From positions 1-64,000 of the forward strand of contig NZ_ANBA01000014.1 in assembly GCF_000341085.1 (NCBI RefSeq): a stretch of 64,000 bases of DNA. Reading direction: 5' to 3'. Source of the stretch: Nocardiopsis ganjiahuensis DSM 45031. Its GTDB lineage: Bacteria > Actinomycetota > Actinomycetes > Streptosporangiales > Streptosporangiaceae. How positions within the stretch are numbered: position 1 is the stretch's first letter; every line of letters starts with the position of its first letter. A model generated the notes under the pieces. The model was not told where the DNA came from. It made no database searches and was given only the letters and a program-made list of their open reading frames with translations. A program made the position numbers and the translations under genes. Positions 39,212-48,083 of the stretch are shown piece after piece.

Positions 39212-41647
39212 TCAGCCTTTGGTCAGACCGGCGCGGCGCAGAGCTTCGGCCATGGCCCCCGAGGGCGCCGGAGCGCTGTCCCGGCCACCGTTGCCGCGGC
39301 CGCCCCTGCCCTGGCCGCCCTTGTCACGGCGCTGCTCGCCGCCGCGGCCACCGCCGTTGCCGCCCTGGCCGCCACCGCGGTTGCCGCGGCCGCCGCCCCT
39401 GCCGCCCTGGTTCCGGCCGCCCTGGTCCTGGCCTGCGGGGGCCGGTGCCTCGTCGTCCAGGCGCATGGTCAGTGAGATGCGCTTGCGCGGGATGTCCACG
39501 TCCTGCACCTTGACCTTGACGATGTCACCCGGCTTGACGATGTCGCGCGGGTCCTCCACGAACTTGCGCGACAGCGCCGACACGTGGACCAGGCCGTCCT
39601 GGTGCACGCCCACGTCCACGAACGCGCCGAAGGCGGCCACGTTGGTGACCACCCCCTCCAGGATCATGCCCTGCTCCAGGTCGCTCAGCTTCTCCACGCC
39701 CTCCTTGAAGGTGGCGGTGGTGAAGGCGGGGCGCGGGTCGCGGCCGGGCTTGTCCAACTCGCTGAGGATGTCGGTGACGGTCGGCAGACCGAACTTGTCG
39801 TCGACGAAGTCCTCGGGCCGGACACTCGACAGCGCCTTCTTGTCACCGATCAGCGACGGCAGGTCGGTCCCGGTCCGGTCCAGGATGCGCCGCACCACCG
39901 GGTAGGCCTCGGGGTGCACCGCGGAGGCGTCCAGCGGGTCGTCGCCGTTGGGTACGCGCAGGAAGCCCGCGCACTGCTCGAAGGCCTTGGGGCCCAGCCG
40001 CGGCACCGAACGCAGGGCGTCGCGGGTGCGGAAGGGGCCGTTGGCGTCGCGGTGGGAGACGATGTTGCGGGCCAGGGTCGACGTCACGCCCGAGACCCGG
40101 GTCAGCAGCGGAACCGAGGCGGTGTTGACGTCCACGCCCACACCGTTCACGCAGTCCTCGACCACGGCGTCCAGCGACCTCGACAGCTTCGCCTCGGCCA
40201 GGTCGTGCTGGTACTGGCCCACCCCGATGGACTTGGGGTCGATCTTGACCAGCTCGGCCAGGGGGTCCTGGAGGCGCCGGGCGATGGAGGCGGCTCCGCG
40301 CAGGGACACGTCCAGGTCCGGCAGCTCCTCGGAGGCGTAGGCCGAGGCCGAGTAGACCGAGGCGCCCGCCTCGGAGACCATCACCTTGGTGAGCTTGAGC
40401 TCGGGGTGGCGTTGGATCAGCTCGCCCGCCAGCTTGTCCGTCTCACGCGAGGCCGTGCCGTTGCCGATGGCGACCAGCTCCACGTCGTGGGCGGCGCACA
40501 GCTTGGCCAGGCGGTCGATCGACCCGTCCCAGTCGTGGCGCGGGGCGTGCGGGAAGACGGCGTCGGTGGCCACGACCTTGCCGGTCGGGTCGGTGACGGC
40601 GACCTTCACACCGGTGCGCAGACCCGGGTCCAGACCCAGCGTGGCGCGGCTTCCGGCGGGCGCGGCCAGGAGCAGGTCGCGCAGGTTCGAGGCGAAGACG
40701 TTGACGCCGTCGTCCTCGGCCTGCTGCCACAGGCGCATGCGCACGTCGATGTCCAGGCGGACCAGGATGCGGGTGCGCCAGGCCCAGCGCACGGTGTCCT
40801 GCATCCACCGGTCGCCGGGGCGCCCCCGGTCCACGATCCCGAAGTGGGAAGCGATGGCGTTCTCGTAGGTGCTGCGCGGCACGGTTCCGTCGGGGCCCGC
40901 CTCGGGGGCCGGCTCCGGCTCCAGGGTGAGGGTGAGGACCTCCTCCTTCTCACCCCGGTACATGGCCAGGACGCGGTGCGAGGGGAGCGCGGTCAGGGGT
41001 TCGGAGAAGTCGAAGTAGTCCGCGAACTTGGCCCCGGACTCCTCCTTGCCCTCGCGGACCGCCGACCCCAGGCGCCCCTTCTCCCACAGGCGCTCACGCA
41101 GCGTGCCGGTGAGGTCGGCGTCCTCGGCGAAGCGCTCCACCAGGATCGCGCGTGCCCCGTCCAGGGCGGCCTTGATGTCGGCCACGCCCTTGTCGGCGTC
41201 CACGTAGGCGGCGGCGACCTCCTGCGGGTCCTGGTTCGGGTCCCCGAACAGGCCCTCGGCGAGCGGTTCGAGGCCGGCCTCGCGGGCGATCTGGGCCTTG
41301 GTACGGCGCTTGGGCTTGTAGGGGAGGTAGATGTCCTCCAGACGGGCCTTGGAGTCGGCCGCGTTGATGCGGGCCTCCAGCTCGTCGTCCAACTTGCCCT
41401 GGGAACGGATCGACTCCAGGATCGCGCTCCGGCGTTCGGCCAGTTCACGCAGGTAGCGCAGGCGTTCCTCGAGGGCGCGCAGCTGGGCGTCGTCCAGCGC
41501 TCCGGTCGCCTCCTTGCGGTACCGGGCGATGAAGGGCACGGTCGACCCGGCGTCGAGCATGTCGACGGCGGCACTGACCTGGTGCGCGCCTACGCCGAGC
41601 TCCTCGGCGATGAGCTGGTCGATCGTGGGTGTCACAGGGGTCGTCAC
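39212..41647 (-). CDS. tex: Tex-family transcription accessory protein
   Basis: This 811-residue RNA-binding protein is the bacterial Tex/Spt6-like factor. It has the N-terminal helical part with TVPFIARYRKEATGALDDAQLRALEERLRYLRELAERR, YLPYKPKRRTKAQIAREAGLEPLA, the YqgF nuclease-like core TLGLDPGLRTGVKVAVTD, tandem HhH repeats (VGVDVNTASVPLLTRVSGVTSTLARNIV) and a C-terminal S1 domain at about 669-729. A Gly/Arg/Gln-rich tail of about 70 residues ends the protein. It acts on transcription elongation and RNA binding. Confidence 0.95.
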   Translation of the reverse strand: MTTPVTPTIDQLIAEELGVGAHQVSAAVDMLDAGSTVPFIARYRKEATGALDDAQLRALEERLRYLRELAERRSAILESIRSQGKLDDELEARINAADSKARLEDIYLPYKPKRRTKAQIAREAGLEPLAEGLFGDPNQDPQEVAAAYVDADKGVADIKAALDGARAILVERFAEDADLTGTLRERLWEKGRLGSAVREGKEESGAKFADYFDFSEPLTALPSHRVLAMYRGEKEEVLTLTLEPEPAPEAGPDGTVPRSTYENAIASHFGIVDRGRPGDRWMQDTVRWAWRTRILVRLDIDVRMRLWQQAEDDGVNVFASNLRDLLLAAPAGSRATLGLDPGLRTGVKVAVTDPTGKVVATDAVFPHAPRHDWDGSIDRLAKLCAAHDVELVAIGNGTASRETDKLAGELIQRHPELKLTKVMVSEAGASVYSASAYASEELPDLDVSLRGAASIARRLQDPLAELVKIDPKSIGVGQYQHDLAEAKLSRSLDAVVEDCVNGVGVDVNTASVPLLTRVSGVTSTLARNIVSHRDANGPFRTRDALRSVPRLGPKAFEQCAGFLRVPNGDDPLDASAVHPEAYPVVRRILDRTGTDLPSLIGDKKALSSVRPEDFVDDKFGLPTVTDILSELDKPGRDPRPAFTTATFKEGVEKLSDLEQGMILEGVVTNVAAFGAFVDVGVHQDGLVHVSALSRKFVEDPRDIVKPGDIVKVKVQDVDIPRKRISLTMRLDDEAPAPAGQDQGGRNQGGRGGGRGNRGGGQGGNGGGRGGEQRRDKGGQGRGGRGNGGRDSAPAPSGAMAEALRRAGLTKG

Positions 41648-41776
41648 TGGTTAACGTCCACTCTCTGGCTGTTCGGTGCGCGGACATTCTCGCGGTGCGC
41701 GCGGGTGTTGTCATCCCGGCGCGTCGCCGTCCGCACTCCCAGGTTCCCGCACGAACGCCGGTGCTCGGTCCCGGGT

Positions 41777-41794
41777 CCACCCGCGGGCGGGTGG
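41777..41794 (-). terminator. hairpin after the small membrane protein gene
   Basis: CCACCCGC (41777-41784) and GCGGGTGG (41787-41794) pair over 8 bp, 65 bases past the stop of the minus-strand gene. Outer CCCGGG arms may extend it. Confidence 0.45.
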
Positions 41795-41858
41795 CGGGCC
41801 CGGGCGAGGCGGGCTCCGCACCGTGGCGGGAACCGGGCGGTTCGGGGACCGGCCGGGT

Positions 41859-42206
41859 TCAGGGGTTGGTGCCGTCGAGGTAGTCGGGGGCGTAGTACTC
41901 GTCGACGGGCATGGGGCCGCGGTACCCCTGGCACATGCACTGGCGGTAGGTCGAGTTGGCCTGGCCGGTCCAGCGGCCGGGGATGACCACCTGGGTCTGG
42001 CACCGCTTGGTCTCCTGGTCGTGGAAGACCAGGTTGTGGCCGCAGCCGCAGACCGCCTGGGGGGTGCGCTGCCCCTGGAGCTGGGGTTGGGGGAAGCCCT
42101 GGTGCTGCTGGAGTTCCCGCCTGGCCTCGCGGCGGGCGGTGCGTCGGCCCGCGAAGTAGCCGGCGGCCGCGATCGCTGCCCCGATGACCATGAGAAACGG
42201 TTCCAT
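41859..42206 (-). CDS. small membrane-anchored zinc-ribbon protein
   Basis: This 115-residue protein starts with one hydrophobic helix (PFLMVIGAAIAAAGYFAG), then a basic/coil segment and a cysteine set VCGCGHNLVFHDQETKRC followed by QCMCQG, typical of a small zinc-binding knuckle. The ATG at 42206 has GAGGAGGG 10 bp upstream. Function is unknown. It lies between tex and an ArsR-like regulator and is transcribed away from the latter. Confidence 0.7.
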   Translation of the reverse strand: MEPFLMVIGAAIAAAGYFAGRRTARREARRELQQHQGFPQPQLQGQRTPQAVCGCGHNLVFHDQETKRCQTQVVIPGRWTGQANSTYRQCMCQGYRGPMPVDEYYAPDYLDGTNP

Positions 42207-42336
42207 CCGGTGAACACCCTCCTCGGTTGCCGGGCTCCGTCCCGCCACGGGGCCCGTGCCCATTGTCGCCCATCGGACGGTTCTTCAGGGGTCGGGGTTC
42301 CCCGGGAGTCAGGACGCGGTGCCGAAAGTTTTCCGA

Positions 42337-42375
42337 AGAAGTTTCTGCAAAGGTATTTTTGCAAAGAAGTCTTTG
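42337..42375. promoter_or_regulatory. candidate ArsR-type operator
   Basis: An AT-rich stretch in otherwise GC-rich DNA contains AGAA-GT-TTCT (42337-42346) and CAAAGA-AG-TCTTTG (42362-42375), plus direct copies of TGCAAAG. It ends 16 bp before the ArsR-like gene and would suit autoregulation. Confidence 0.55.
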
Positions 42376-42391
42376 GAGTACGGTTCGGGGC

Positions 42392-43093
42392 ATGAGCGAA
42401 GAAGAGGAAACGACGGAGCCCGGCCCCCGCTCCATGGAGATCGGGGCCGAGGCCCTGCGTGGCCTGGCCCACCCGCTGCGCGCCCGGATCCTGGACGAAC
42501 TCTCCGTCCAGGGGCCCGCGACCGCCACCATCCTGGGCAGGCGCCTGGGGGAGAGCAGCGGGTCCACCAGCTACCACCTGCGCCAGCTCTCCCGGTTCGG
42601 GTTCGTCGAGACCGACCCCGGGCGTTCGGGCGGGCGCGACCGCTGGTGGCGGGCCCGCCCCGGCGGCTGGAACATGCGCGGCACGGAGTTCCTGCGGAGC
42701 CCCGCCACCCGCGAGGCAGCCGAGATCGTCCTGGACGGCTACTACCGCGGGCGGCAGGAACGCGCCGAGCGCTGGCGGCGGATCGCCCGCGAACACACCG
42801 ACTCCCCGAAGGTGCGCCGCTGGAGCAGGGCGTTCCAGGACTCGGTCTCCCACCTGCGCCTGACCCCCGAGGAGACCGAGGAGTTCGCGGGGGAGATCAA
42901 CGCCCTGGCCCGGGAGTGGGCCCGCCGCTACCAGGGGCGCACCGCCGAGGAGCACCCCGAGACCGAAGCGGTCGAGCTGCAGACCGACCTGTTCCCCAAC
43001 CTCGTCGACGTCCCGGACCCCTCCGAAAGAGACGAGGGCCCGAGCGGAAGCCACGACGACAGCCATGGCCAGGCGGGAGACCCTCCGCGCTGA
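42392..43093 (+). CDS. ArsR-like winged-helix regulator
   Basis: This 233-residue regulator has an ArsR/HTH_20-type winged helix, LRGLAHPLRARILDELSVQGPATATILGRRLGESSGSTSYHLRQLSRFGFVE, without the cysteine metal box of true ArsR sensors. The C-terminal half is helical and rich in Glu/Arg (YYRGRQERAERWRRIAREH). ATG 42392 is preferred. It lies 35 bp upstream of an MFS gene, so it probably regulates that exporter. Confidence 0.88.
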   Translation: MSEEEETTEPGPRSMEIGAEALRGLAHPLRARILDELSVQGPATATILGRRLGESSGSTSYHLRQLSRFGFVETDPGRSGGRDRWWRARPGGWNMRGTEFLRSPATREAAEIVLDGYYRGRQERAERWRRIAREHTDSPKVRRWSRAFQDSVSHLRLTPEETEEFAGEINALAREWARRYQGRTAEEHPETEAVELQTDLFPNLVDVPDPSERDEGPSGSHDDSHGQAGDPPR

Positions 43094-43128
43094 GCCACCT
43101 GGACCCACCCCCCTTCAGGAGCACCGCA

Positions 43129-44445
43129 GTGACCACCGCACACTCCGGCACCACCCCCGCGACCACCCCACGGGACCAGCGCCTCAGCGGCACCTTCCAC
43201 CGCTTCTGGGGCGCCGGGGTCTTCACCAACCTGGCCGACGGCATGCTGGTCGTGGCGCTGCCACTGATCGCCCTTTCCCTGACCCAGGACCCGCTGCTCA
43301 TCTCCGGGCTGACCGCGGTGCGGTTCCTGCCCTGGCTGCTGCTGGCCCCGGTCTCCGGCCTGCTCATCGACCGGGTGCACCGGATGCGCGCCATGGTCGT
43401 GTCCAACACGGTCGCGGCACTGACCATGGTCGCGCTGGCGGGCGCGATGCTCACCGGCCACCTCTCCGTCTGGGCGCTGTACGCGGCGATGTTCGTGGTC
43501 ATCGCCTGCGAGACGGTCTCCGACCCGGCCGGTCGCATCACCGTGGTCCGACTGGTTCCCGCCCGACTGCTGGACCGGGCCAACAGCAGGGTGGAGAGCG
43601 GCCGCCTGGTCGCCCAGGACTGCCTGGGCAAACCCGTGGCCGGCTTCCTGTTCGCCGCCGGCGCGACCGCGCCGCTCCTGGGGATCGCCGGATCCTACGC
43701 GCTGTGCGTCGTGCTGCTGTGCGCCGTCCCGATGGTCTGGCGCCGTCCCGCCCCGCTGCCCGCGGTGGAGGATCCCCCGGGTCTCGCCTCCGAGCAGGAG
43801 AGGGGTTTCCTCCGGCCGCTCGGTGAGGGGGTGCGCCTGGTCCTCACCGACCGGCTCCTGCGCGGCAACATGCTCTGCAACGCCGGGACGATGACCGGCA
43901 TGACCATGGCGGGGGCCGTACTGGTGCTCTACGTCCGGAACGACCTCGGGGTCCCGGCCGCCCTCTTCGGGCTCTTCCTGCTCTCCAGCGCGGTCGGCGG
44001 GTTCGCCGGTTCCCTGGTGGTGTCCCGTCTGCTGCGCCGGGTCGGGCGCCGCGCCGTGGTCATCGGCGGATACAGCGGTTTCGGACTGTGCCTGGTGGTC
44101 ACGGGACTCGTGGGCGACCCCTACCCGGCCTTCCTCGCCCTGGCCGGGGTGGGGTTCTTCGTGGTCGTCTCCAACGTCGCCGGCAGCCTCTACTTCCAGA
44201 CCGTGGTCCCGGACGCGGTGCGCGGACGCGTCTCGGGCGCGAGCAGGGCGATCAGTTGGGGTCTGACCCCGGTCGGCGCGCTGCTGGGCGGCCTGCTCGG
44301 CCGGGCGGACCTGGCCCTGCCCTTCTGCATCGGCGGAGCCCTGGTGCTCGTGGCCACCTTCCTGGCCCGGGGGATCATCACCGACACCGCGCGGCTGGCC
44401 GACGAAGCCGCCGCCCGGCTCTCGTCCGAGGCGGACCAGGGTTGA
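43129..44445 (+). CDS. MFS efflux transporter (macrolide-type)
   Basis: This 438-residue transporter has 12 predicted helices, starting FWGAGVFTNLADGMLVVALPLIALSLT and including LTAVRFLPWLLLAPVSGLLIDR with a motif-A-like loop. It resembles the macrolide/multidrug efflux (MefA-like) branch. GTG 43129 follows CAGGAGCACC. The adjacent ArsR-like regulator and the typical sub-operon suggest drug-induced export, but the substrate is not known. A strong bidirectional terminator follows. Confidence 0.9.
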   Translation: MTTAHSGTTPATTPRDQRLSGTFHRFWGAGVFTNLADGMLVVALPLIALSLTQDPLLISGLTAVRFLPWLLLAPVSGLLIDRVHRMRAMVVSNTVAALTMVALAGAMLTGHLSVWALYAAMFVVIACETVSDPAGRITVVRLVPARLLDRANSRVESGRLVAQDCLGKPVAGFLFAAGATAPLLGIAGSYALCVVLLCAVPMVWRRPAPLPAVEDPPGLASEQERGFLRPLGEGVRLVLTDRLLRGNMLCNAGTMTGMTMAGAVLVLYVRNDLGVPAALFGLFLLSSAVGGFAGSLVVSRLLRRVGRRAVVIGGYSGFGLCLVVTGLVGDPYPAFLALAGVGFFVVVSNVAGSLYFQTVVPDAVRGRVSGASRAISWGLTPVGALLGGLLGRADLALPFCIGGALVLVATFLARGIITDTARLADEAAARLSSEADQG

Positions 44446-44455
44446 CCCCGGGCCC

Positions 44456-44486
44456 GGAACGGAGGCGGCCCGGCCGCCTCCGTTCC
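44456..44486. terminator. bidirectional terminator
   Basis: GGAACGGAGGCGG (44456-44468) pairs with 44474-44486 over 13 bp around 5 bases, between the convergent MFS and endonuclease IV genes. Confidence 0.75.
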
Positions 44487-44501
44487 GAGGGGCCGGACGG
44501 C

Positions 44502-45380
44502 TCAGGCCCCGGCGCGCAGTTTCTTCAGGGTGGTCACGTCCTCGGCGTGCGGACCCTCGGGGCCCGGGGTCTCCAGGGTGATGGGGACCCCGGCGGTCAC
44601 CGGGTGGCGGAACAGCTCCGCGAACGGCTCGGCGCCGATGTGGCCCTTGCCGATGTTCTCGTGCCGGTCCTTGTTGCTGCCGCAGGGCGCCTTGGAGTCG
44701 TTGCCGTGGATCAGCTTGAGCCGGTCGGCGCCGACCACCTCGCCGAACCGGTCCAGCGCCTCGCGCATGCCCTCGACGGTGGAGATGTCGTGCCCGGCCG
44801 CGAACAGGTGCGCGGTGTCCAGGCACACACCCACGTTCGGGTGCCAGTCCAGGGCCTCGAAGTAGGGGACGAGGTCGTCGACGGTGGCGCACAGGACCTG
44901 GCCCTGCCCGGCCATCGGTTCCAACAGCAGCGGCGGCACCTCCTCGCCCAGGCGCTCCAGCATCGGCAGCAGGCGCTCGCGGGCGCGGGCCAGCCCTTCC
45001 TCGCGGGTGCCCGAGACGGCCGAGCCGGTGTGCATGACCGCGCCCAGCGCTCCGATCTGCGCGCTGCGGCGCAGGGCGTGCTCCATCGAGGTGAGGGACT
45101 TGGCGGCGGTCTCCTCGCTGGGGGTGCCGGGGTTGATCAGGTAGGGGGCGTGCACGAACACGGGCAGGTCGGTGCGCTCGCGCAGCATCGCGTCCTGGGC
45201 CGGATCGCCTCCGTTGGTCGCCCACCCCCGGGGGTTGGAGACGAAGACCTGGATCGTCTCGGCGCCGATCTTCTCCGCGTAGGCCAGGCCCTTGGTGGCC
45301 ATGCCGCCCGCCACGGGCACGTGGGCTCCGACCGGGGACTGCCGGACCTGGGACTGGGGTCGCTCTTCGGTGTTGTTCAT
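44502..45380 (-). CDS. nfo: deoxyribonuclease IV (AP endonuclease)
   Basis: This 292-residue enzyme repairs abasic sites by cutting the DNA backbone at AP sites. It has the AP2-endonuclease TIM-barrel motifs GAHVPVAGGMATKGLAYAEKIGAETIQVFVSNPRGW, AVMHTG, LEPMAGQG, VGVCLDTAHLFAAG and LKLIHGNDSKAPCGSNKDRHENIGKG with the expected metal-binding His, Glu and Asp residues. Start at 45380 fits the family. It is encoded singly. Actinomycetes usually carry one such enzyme. Confidence 0.95.
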   Translation of the reverse strand: MNNTEERPQSQVRQSPVGAHVPVAGGMATKGLAYAEKIGAETIQVFVSNPRGWATNGGDPAQDAMLRERTDLPVFVHAPYLINPGTPSEETAAKSLTSMEHALRRSAQIGALGAVMHTGSAVSGTREEGLARARERLLPMLERLGEEVPPLLLEPMAGQGQVLCATVDDLVPYFEALDWHPNVGVCLDTAHLFAAGHDISTVEGMREALDRFGEVVGADRLKLIHGNDSKAPCGSNKDRHENIGKGHIGAEPFAELFRHPVTAGVPITLETPGPEGPHAEDVTTLKKLRAGA

Positions 45381-45513
45381 CGCGGACCAACTCTAGGCGC
45401 GGCCCGCAGGTGGGTGCGGCGTGCGGGTGGTCACAGGCCGGGCGGACCGGGGGTGGACCGGCCCGGCCCGGAGAACCGCTCGCGAGGGTGGGGCGGAGGG
45501 GAGGCCGCGCGGG

Positions 45514-45529
45514 GCCTGCCGGAGCAGGC
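45514..45529 (-). terminator. small hairpin past the BBE oxidoreductase
   Basis: GCCTGC-CGGA-GCAGGC is a 6-bp stem 45 bases after the oxidoreductase stop on the minus strand; a weak terminator candidate. Confidence 0.35.
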
Positions 45530-45573
45530 GGACGGGCCGGGACACGGGCCCGCCCGCTGCCTCCGGCCACCGG

Positions 45574-46986
45574 TCAACCGGTGCGCTCCGGGGACGGGAG
45601 CGGCCGGTTCGTGTGGAGGCGCCGGTGCGGGTCGACCCGCTCCCGCACCTCCACCAGCCTCCGCAGGTCCTCGGGGGCGAACATCGCGCGGACCTCGTCC
45701 GCGTCCACCGCTCCGAAGCTCAGGTTGGCCGAACGGCCCAGGGTGCGGTCGGCGAAGAGCCCGGCCACCTCGGCGCGCAGGGCGGCCGCGGCCGCGTCAT
45801 CCGGGGAACCGGGTTCGGTGAAGGTGAGCGCGCTCAGCGCGAAGGCGGCGTTCCGGTGGCCGACCGCGCCGGGGACCTCGGGCGGTCGGGCCATGGCGCC
45901 GCCCAGGTGGCGCAGCCAGACCACGCTCATGAAGGGGCGCTCGGCGGCGGCCAGCCGGAGGAGCCCGGTGAGCGCCCCGGGCTCCAGGGCGTCCACCAGG
46001 ATCCCCTCGCCTCGGAAGGCGGCCGGGTCGTCGTGGTCGTCGAACACGGCCCCGGACTCGGTGTAGGGGAGTTCGCGCAGGGTGTCCATCAGGACCGGGG
46101 CGAGTGAGTACAGCGGTTCCACCAGATCGGGTCCGCGCTCCACCGGACCGGACCAGGCCAGGGAGACCTGGACGACCAGCCGTCCGCGCATGGGTCCGGG
46201 CACGCCCTCCATGTCCGGGAAGACCAGCGCGGACACTCCGGAAGTGAGCTCCTCGGGTGTCTGCTCGGCCCATCGCCGCCAGCCGTCCAGGGCCTGCGGG
46301 GAGTCGGTCGCGTCCAGGTACAGGCTGCCGCCGTAGAGGTGCTCCACCGGGAACAGGCCGAACTCCATCCCCGTGACCAGCCCGAACGAACCCCCTCCGC
46401 CGCGCAGCGCCCAGAACAGCTCCGGGTCGCTCCGGGCGTCCACCCGGCGGTGGTCCCCGTCGGCGGTGACCAGGTCCAGGTTCCGGACGTGGTCGGCCGC
46501 GTACCCGTACCGGCGGCCCATCAGGCCGAGCCCGCCGCCGAGCGTGTAGGAGACCGCGCCCACCCCGGGCGCGCTGCCGGAGAGCGGGGCCAGCCCGTGC
46601 GGGGCGGCGGCGTCGATCACGTCCTGCCAGGTGGCCCCGGCCCCGACGCGGGCGGTGCGGCGTTCGGGGTCGACACCGACCCCGTCCAGGCGCCGGGTGT
46701 CCACCAGGATCCCGCCGCGCATCCCGGTGCCGTGGCCGTGTCCGGTGCGCTGGGCCGCCACCGGCAGCCCCAGCCGGGCGGCGACCGCCACCGCGGCGCG
46801 CACGTCCTCGGTCTCGGCCGCCTCCACGACGGCGTCGGGCGCGTGCCGGTCCACCTGCTGCATCCCGGTCCGGCCCCGTTCGTGGCCCCGGCTTCCGGGG
46901 GCGTGCACCGCTCCGCGCACCCCTTCCCGCAGGAGTGCGTTCAGCGGGTCCGTCTTTTCCGTGGTCTCACGTGTGGTTTCGCTCAT
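45574..46986 (-). CDS. BBE-type FAD-linked oxidoreductase
   Basis: This 470-residue flavoprotein belongs to the berberine-bridge/6-hydroxynicotine oxidase family. The PCMH FAD domain shows TGHGHGTGMRGGILVDTRRLDGV (His for covalent FAD), VGAGATWQDVIDAAAPHGLAPLSG and SYTLGGGLGLMGRRYGYAADHVRNLDLVTADG. The second covalent site, normally a Cys in a CPTVG motif, reads GSAPGVG, so FAD is probably held by the His only. The C-terminal BBE segment ends RERVDPHRRLHTNRP. It is divergent from a WYL regulator that may control it. Confidence 0.92.
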   Translation of the reverse strand: MSETTRETTEKTDPLNALLREGVRGAVHAPGSRGHERGRTGMQQVDRHAPDAVVEAAETEDVRAAVAVAARLGLPVAAQRTGHGHGTGMRGGILVDTRRLDGVGVDPERRTARVGAGATWQDVIDAAAPHGLAPLSGSAPGVGAVSYTLGGGLGLMGRRYGYAADHVRNLDLVTADGDHRRVDARSDPELFWALRGGGGSFGLVTGMEFGLFPVEHLYGGSLYLDATDSPQALDGWRRWAEQTPEELTSGVSALVFPDMEGVPGPMRGRLVVQVSLAWSGPVERGPDLVEPLYSLAPVLMDTLRELPYTESGAVFDDHDDPAAFRGEGILVDALEPGALTGLLRLAAAERPFMSVVWLRHLGGAMARPPEVPGAVGHRNAAFALSALTFTEPGSPDDAAAAALRAEVAGLFADRTLGRSANLSFGAVDADEVRAMFAPEDLRRLVEVRERVDPHRRLHTNRPLPSPERTG

Positions 46987-47048
46987 GGGGCCAACGTAGG
47001 GACCGATGCGGTCACATGTCGGCCGCAATGGCTGGCAGCATGGAAGAC

Positions 47049-48029
47049 ATGAGCGATCAGTCCGGGCAGGCCGGGGGGTCGGTGCGGGGCAGCCTGCCGC
47101 AGCGCCTGCTGCGGCTGCTGTCCCTGCTCCAGGTCCGACGCGAGTGGAGCGGGGCCGAACTCACCGAGCGGCTCGGGGTGAGCGCCCGCACCCTGCGCCG
47201 GGACGTGGAGCGCCTGCGCGAGATCGACTACCGGGTGGAGGGCACCCCGGGTGTGGCGGGCGGGTACCGGCTGGTCTCCGGCCGCGACCTGCCGCCCCTG
47301 CTGCTGGACGACGAGGAGGCGGTGGCGACCGCGCTGGCCCTGACCACCGCGACCGGCGTCCAGGACAGCGCCCTGCGAGCGCTGGCCAAACTCGAACGGG
47401 TCCTGCCCGCGCGGCTGCGCCCCCGGCTCAGGGCGGTGAGCGGGGCCGCGTCCGTCGTCCCGTACCCGGACACCCCCGGGGTGGACCCGTCCGTGCTGGG
47501 GTCGCTGGCCTCCTGCCGCCACGAGCGCGCCGTCACGGACTTCGTCTACCGGGACCGTTCCGGGAACCGCACCGAACGCCGGGTCGAACCCCACCACCTG
47601 GTCTCCCACGGCGGCCACTGGTACCTGATCGCCCACGACACCGACCGCGGCGACTGGCGGACCTTCCGCGTGGACCGGCTGCACGACGTGCGCCCCACCC
47701 ACGGCCGTTTCGAGCCCCGGGAGCTGCCCGCGCCCGACCCCGCCTCCTTCCTCACCCGGCTGTTCGCCCAGGGCACGTACCGGCACACGGTCACGATCAC
47801 GCTGGAGCTGGCCGAGGAGGAGGTGCGACGGCGGCTGTACGGACCCCTGCCCGGCCGGATCGCCCCCCTGGGGCCGGACCGCTGCGAGGTCAGGATCAGC
47901 GCGGACTCCCTGGACCTGGTCTGCCAGTACACGGCCGTGGTCCTGTCCCTGGGGGCGACCCGTGAACTGGACGCCCCCGCCGAGGTCACCGCGCGCCTGG
48001 CCGCGATGGCCACCGGCCTGCCCCGGTGA
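47049..48029 (+). CDS. WYL-domain (YafY-type) transcriptional regulator
   Basis: This 326-residue protein has an N-terminal HTH, LLQVRREWSGAELTERLGVSARTLRRDVERLREIDYRVEG, then a WYL domain with HHLVSHGGHWYLIAHDTDRGDWRTFRVDRLHDV and a C-terminal WCX region. WYL regulators sense nucleic-acid or other ligands. In-frame starts at 47028, 47040 and 47049 are all possible; none has a clear ribosome site. Its gene faces the BBE oxidoreductase across 60 bp, suggesting control of that enzyme. Confidence 0.88.
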   Translation: MSDQSGQAGGSVRGSLPQRLLRLLSLLQVRREWSGAELTERLGVSARTLRRDVERLREIDYRVEGTPGVAGGYRLVSGRDLPPLLLDDEEAVATALALTTATGVQDSALRALAKLERVLPARLRPRLRAVSGAASVVPYPDTPGVDPSVLGSLASCRHERAVTDFVYRDRSGNRTERRVEPHHLVSHGGHWYLIAHDTDRGDWRTFRVDRLHDVRPTHGRFEPRELPAPDPASFLTRLFAQGTYRHTVTITLELAEEEVRRRLYGPLPGRIAPLGPDRCEVRISADSLDLVCQYTAVVLSLGATRELDAPAEVTARLAAMATGLPR

Positions 48030-48083
48030 ACCCGCCCCGGGCGGGCCGGTGTTGTCACGCGGGGTGAGGAGGGCGTTAGTCTC

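Noticed and set aside
39045..39905. 286-codon plus-strand frame over the tex gene end
   Set aside because: It passes through the tex terminator and is an antisense shadow with Pro/Arg-rich sequence.
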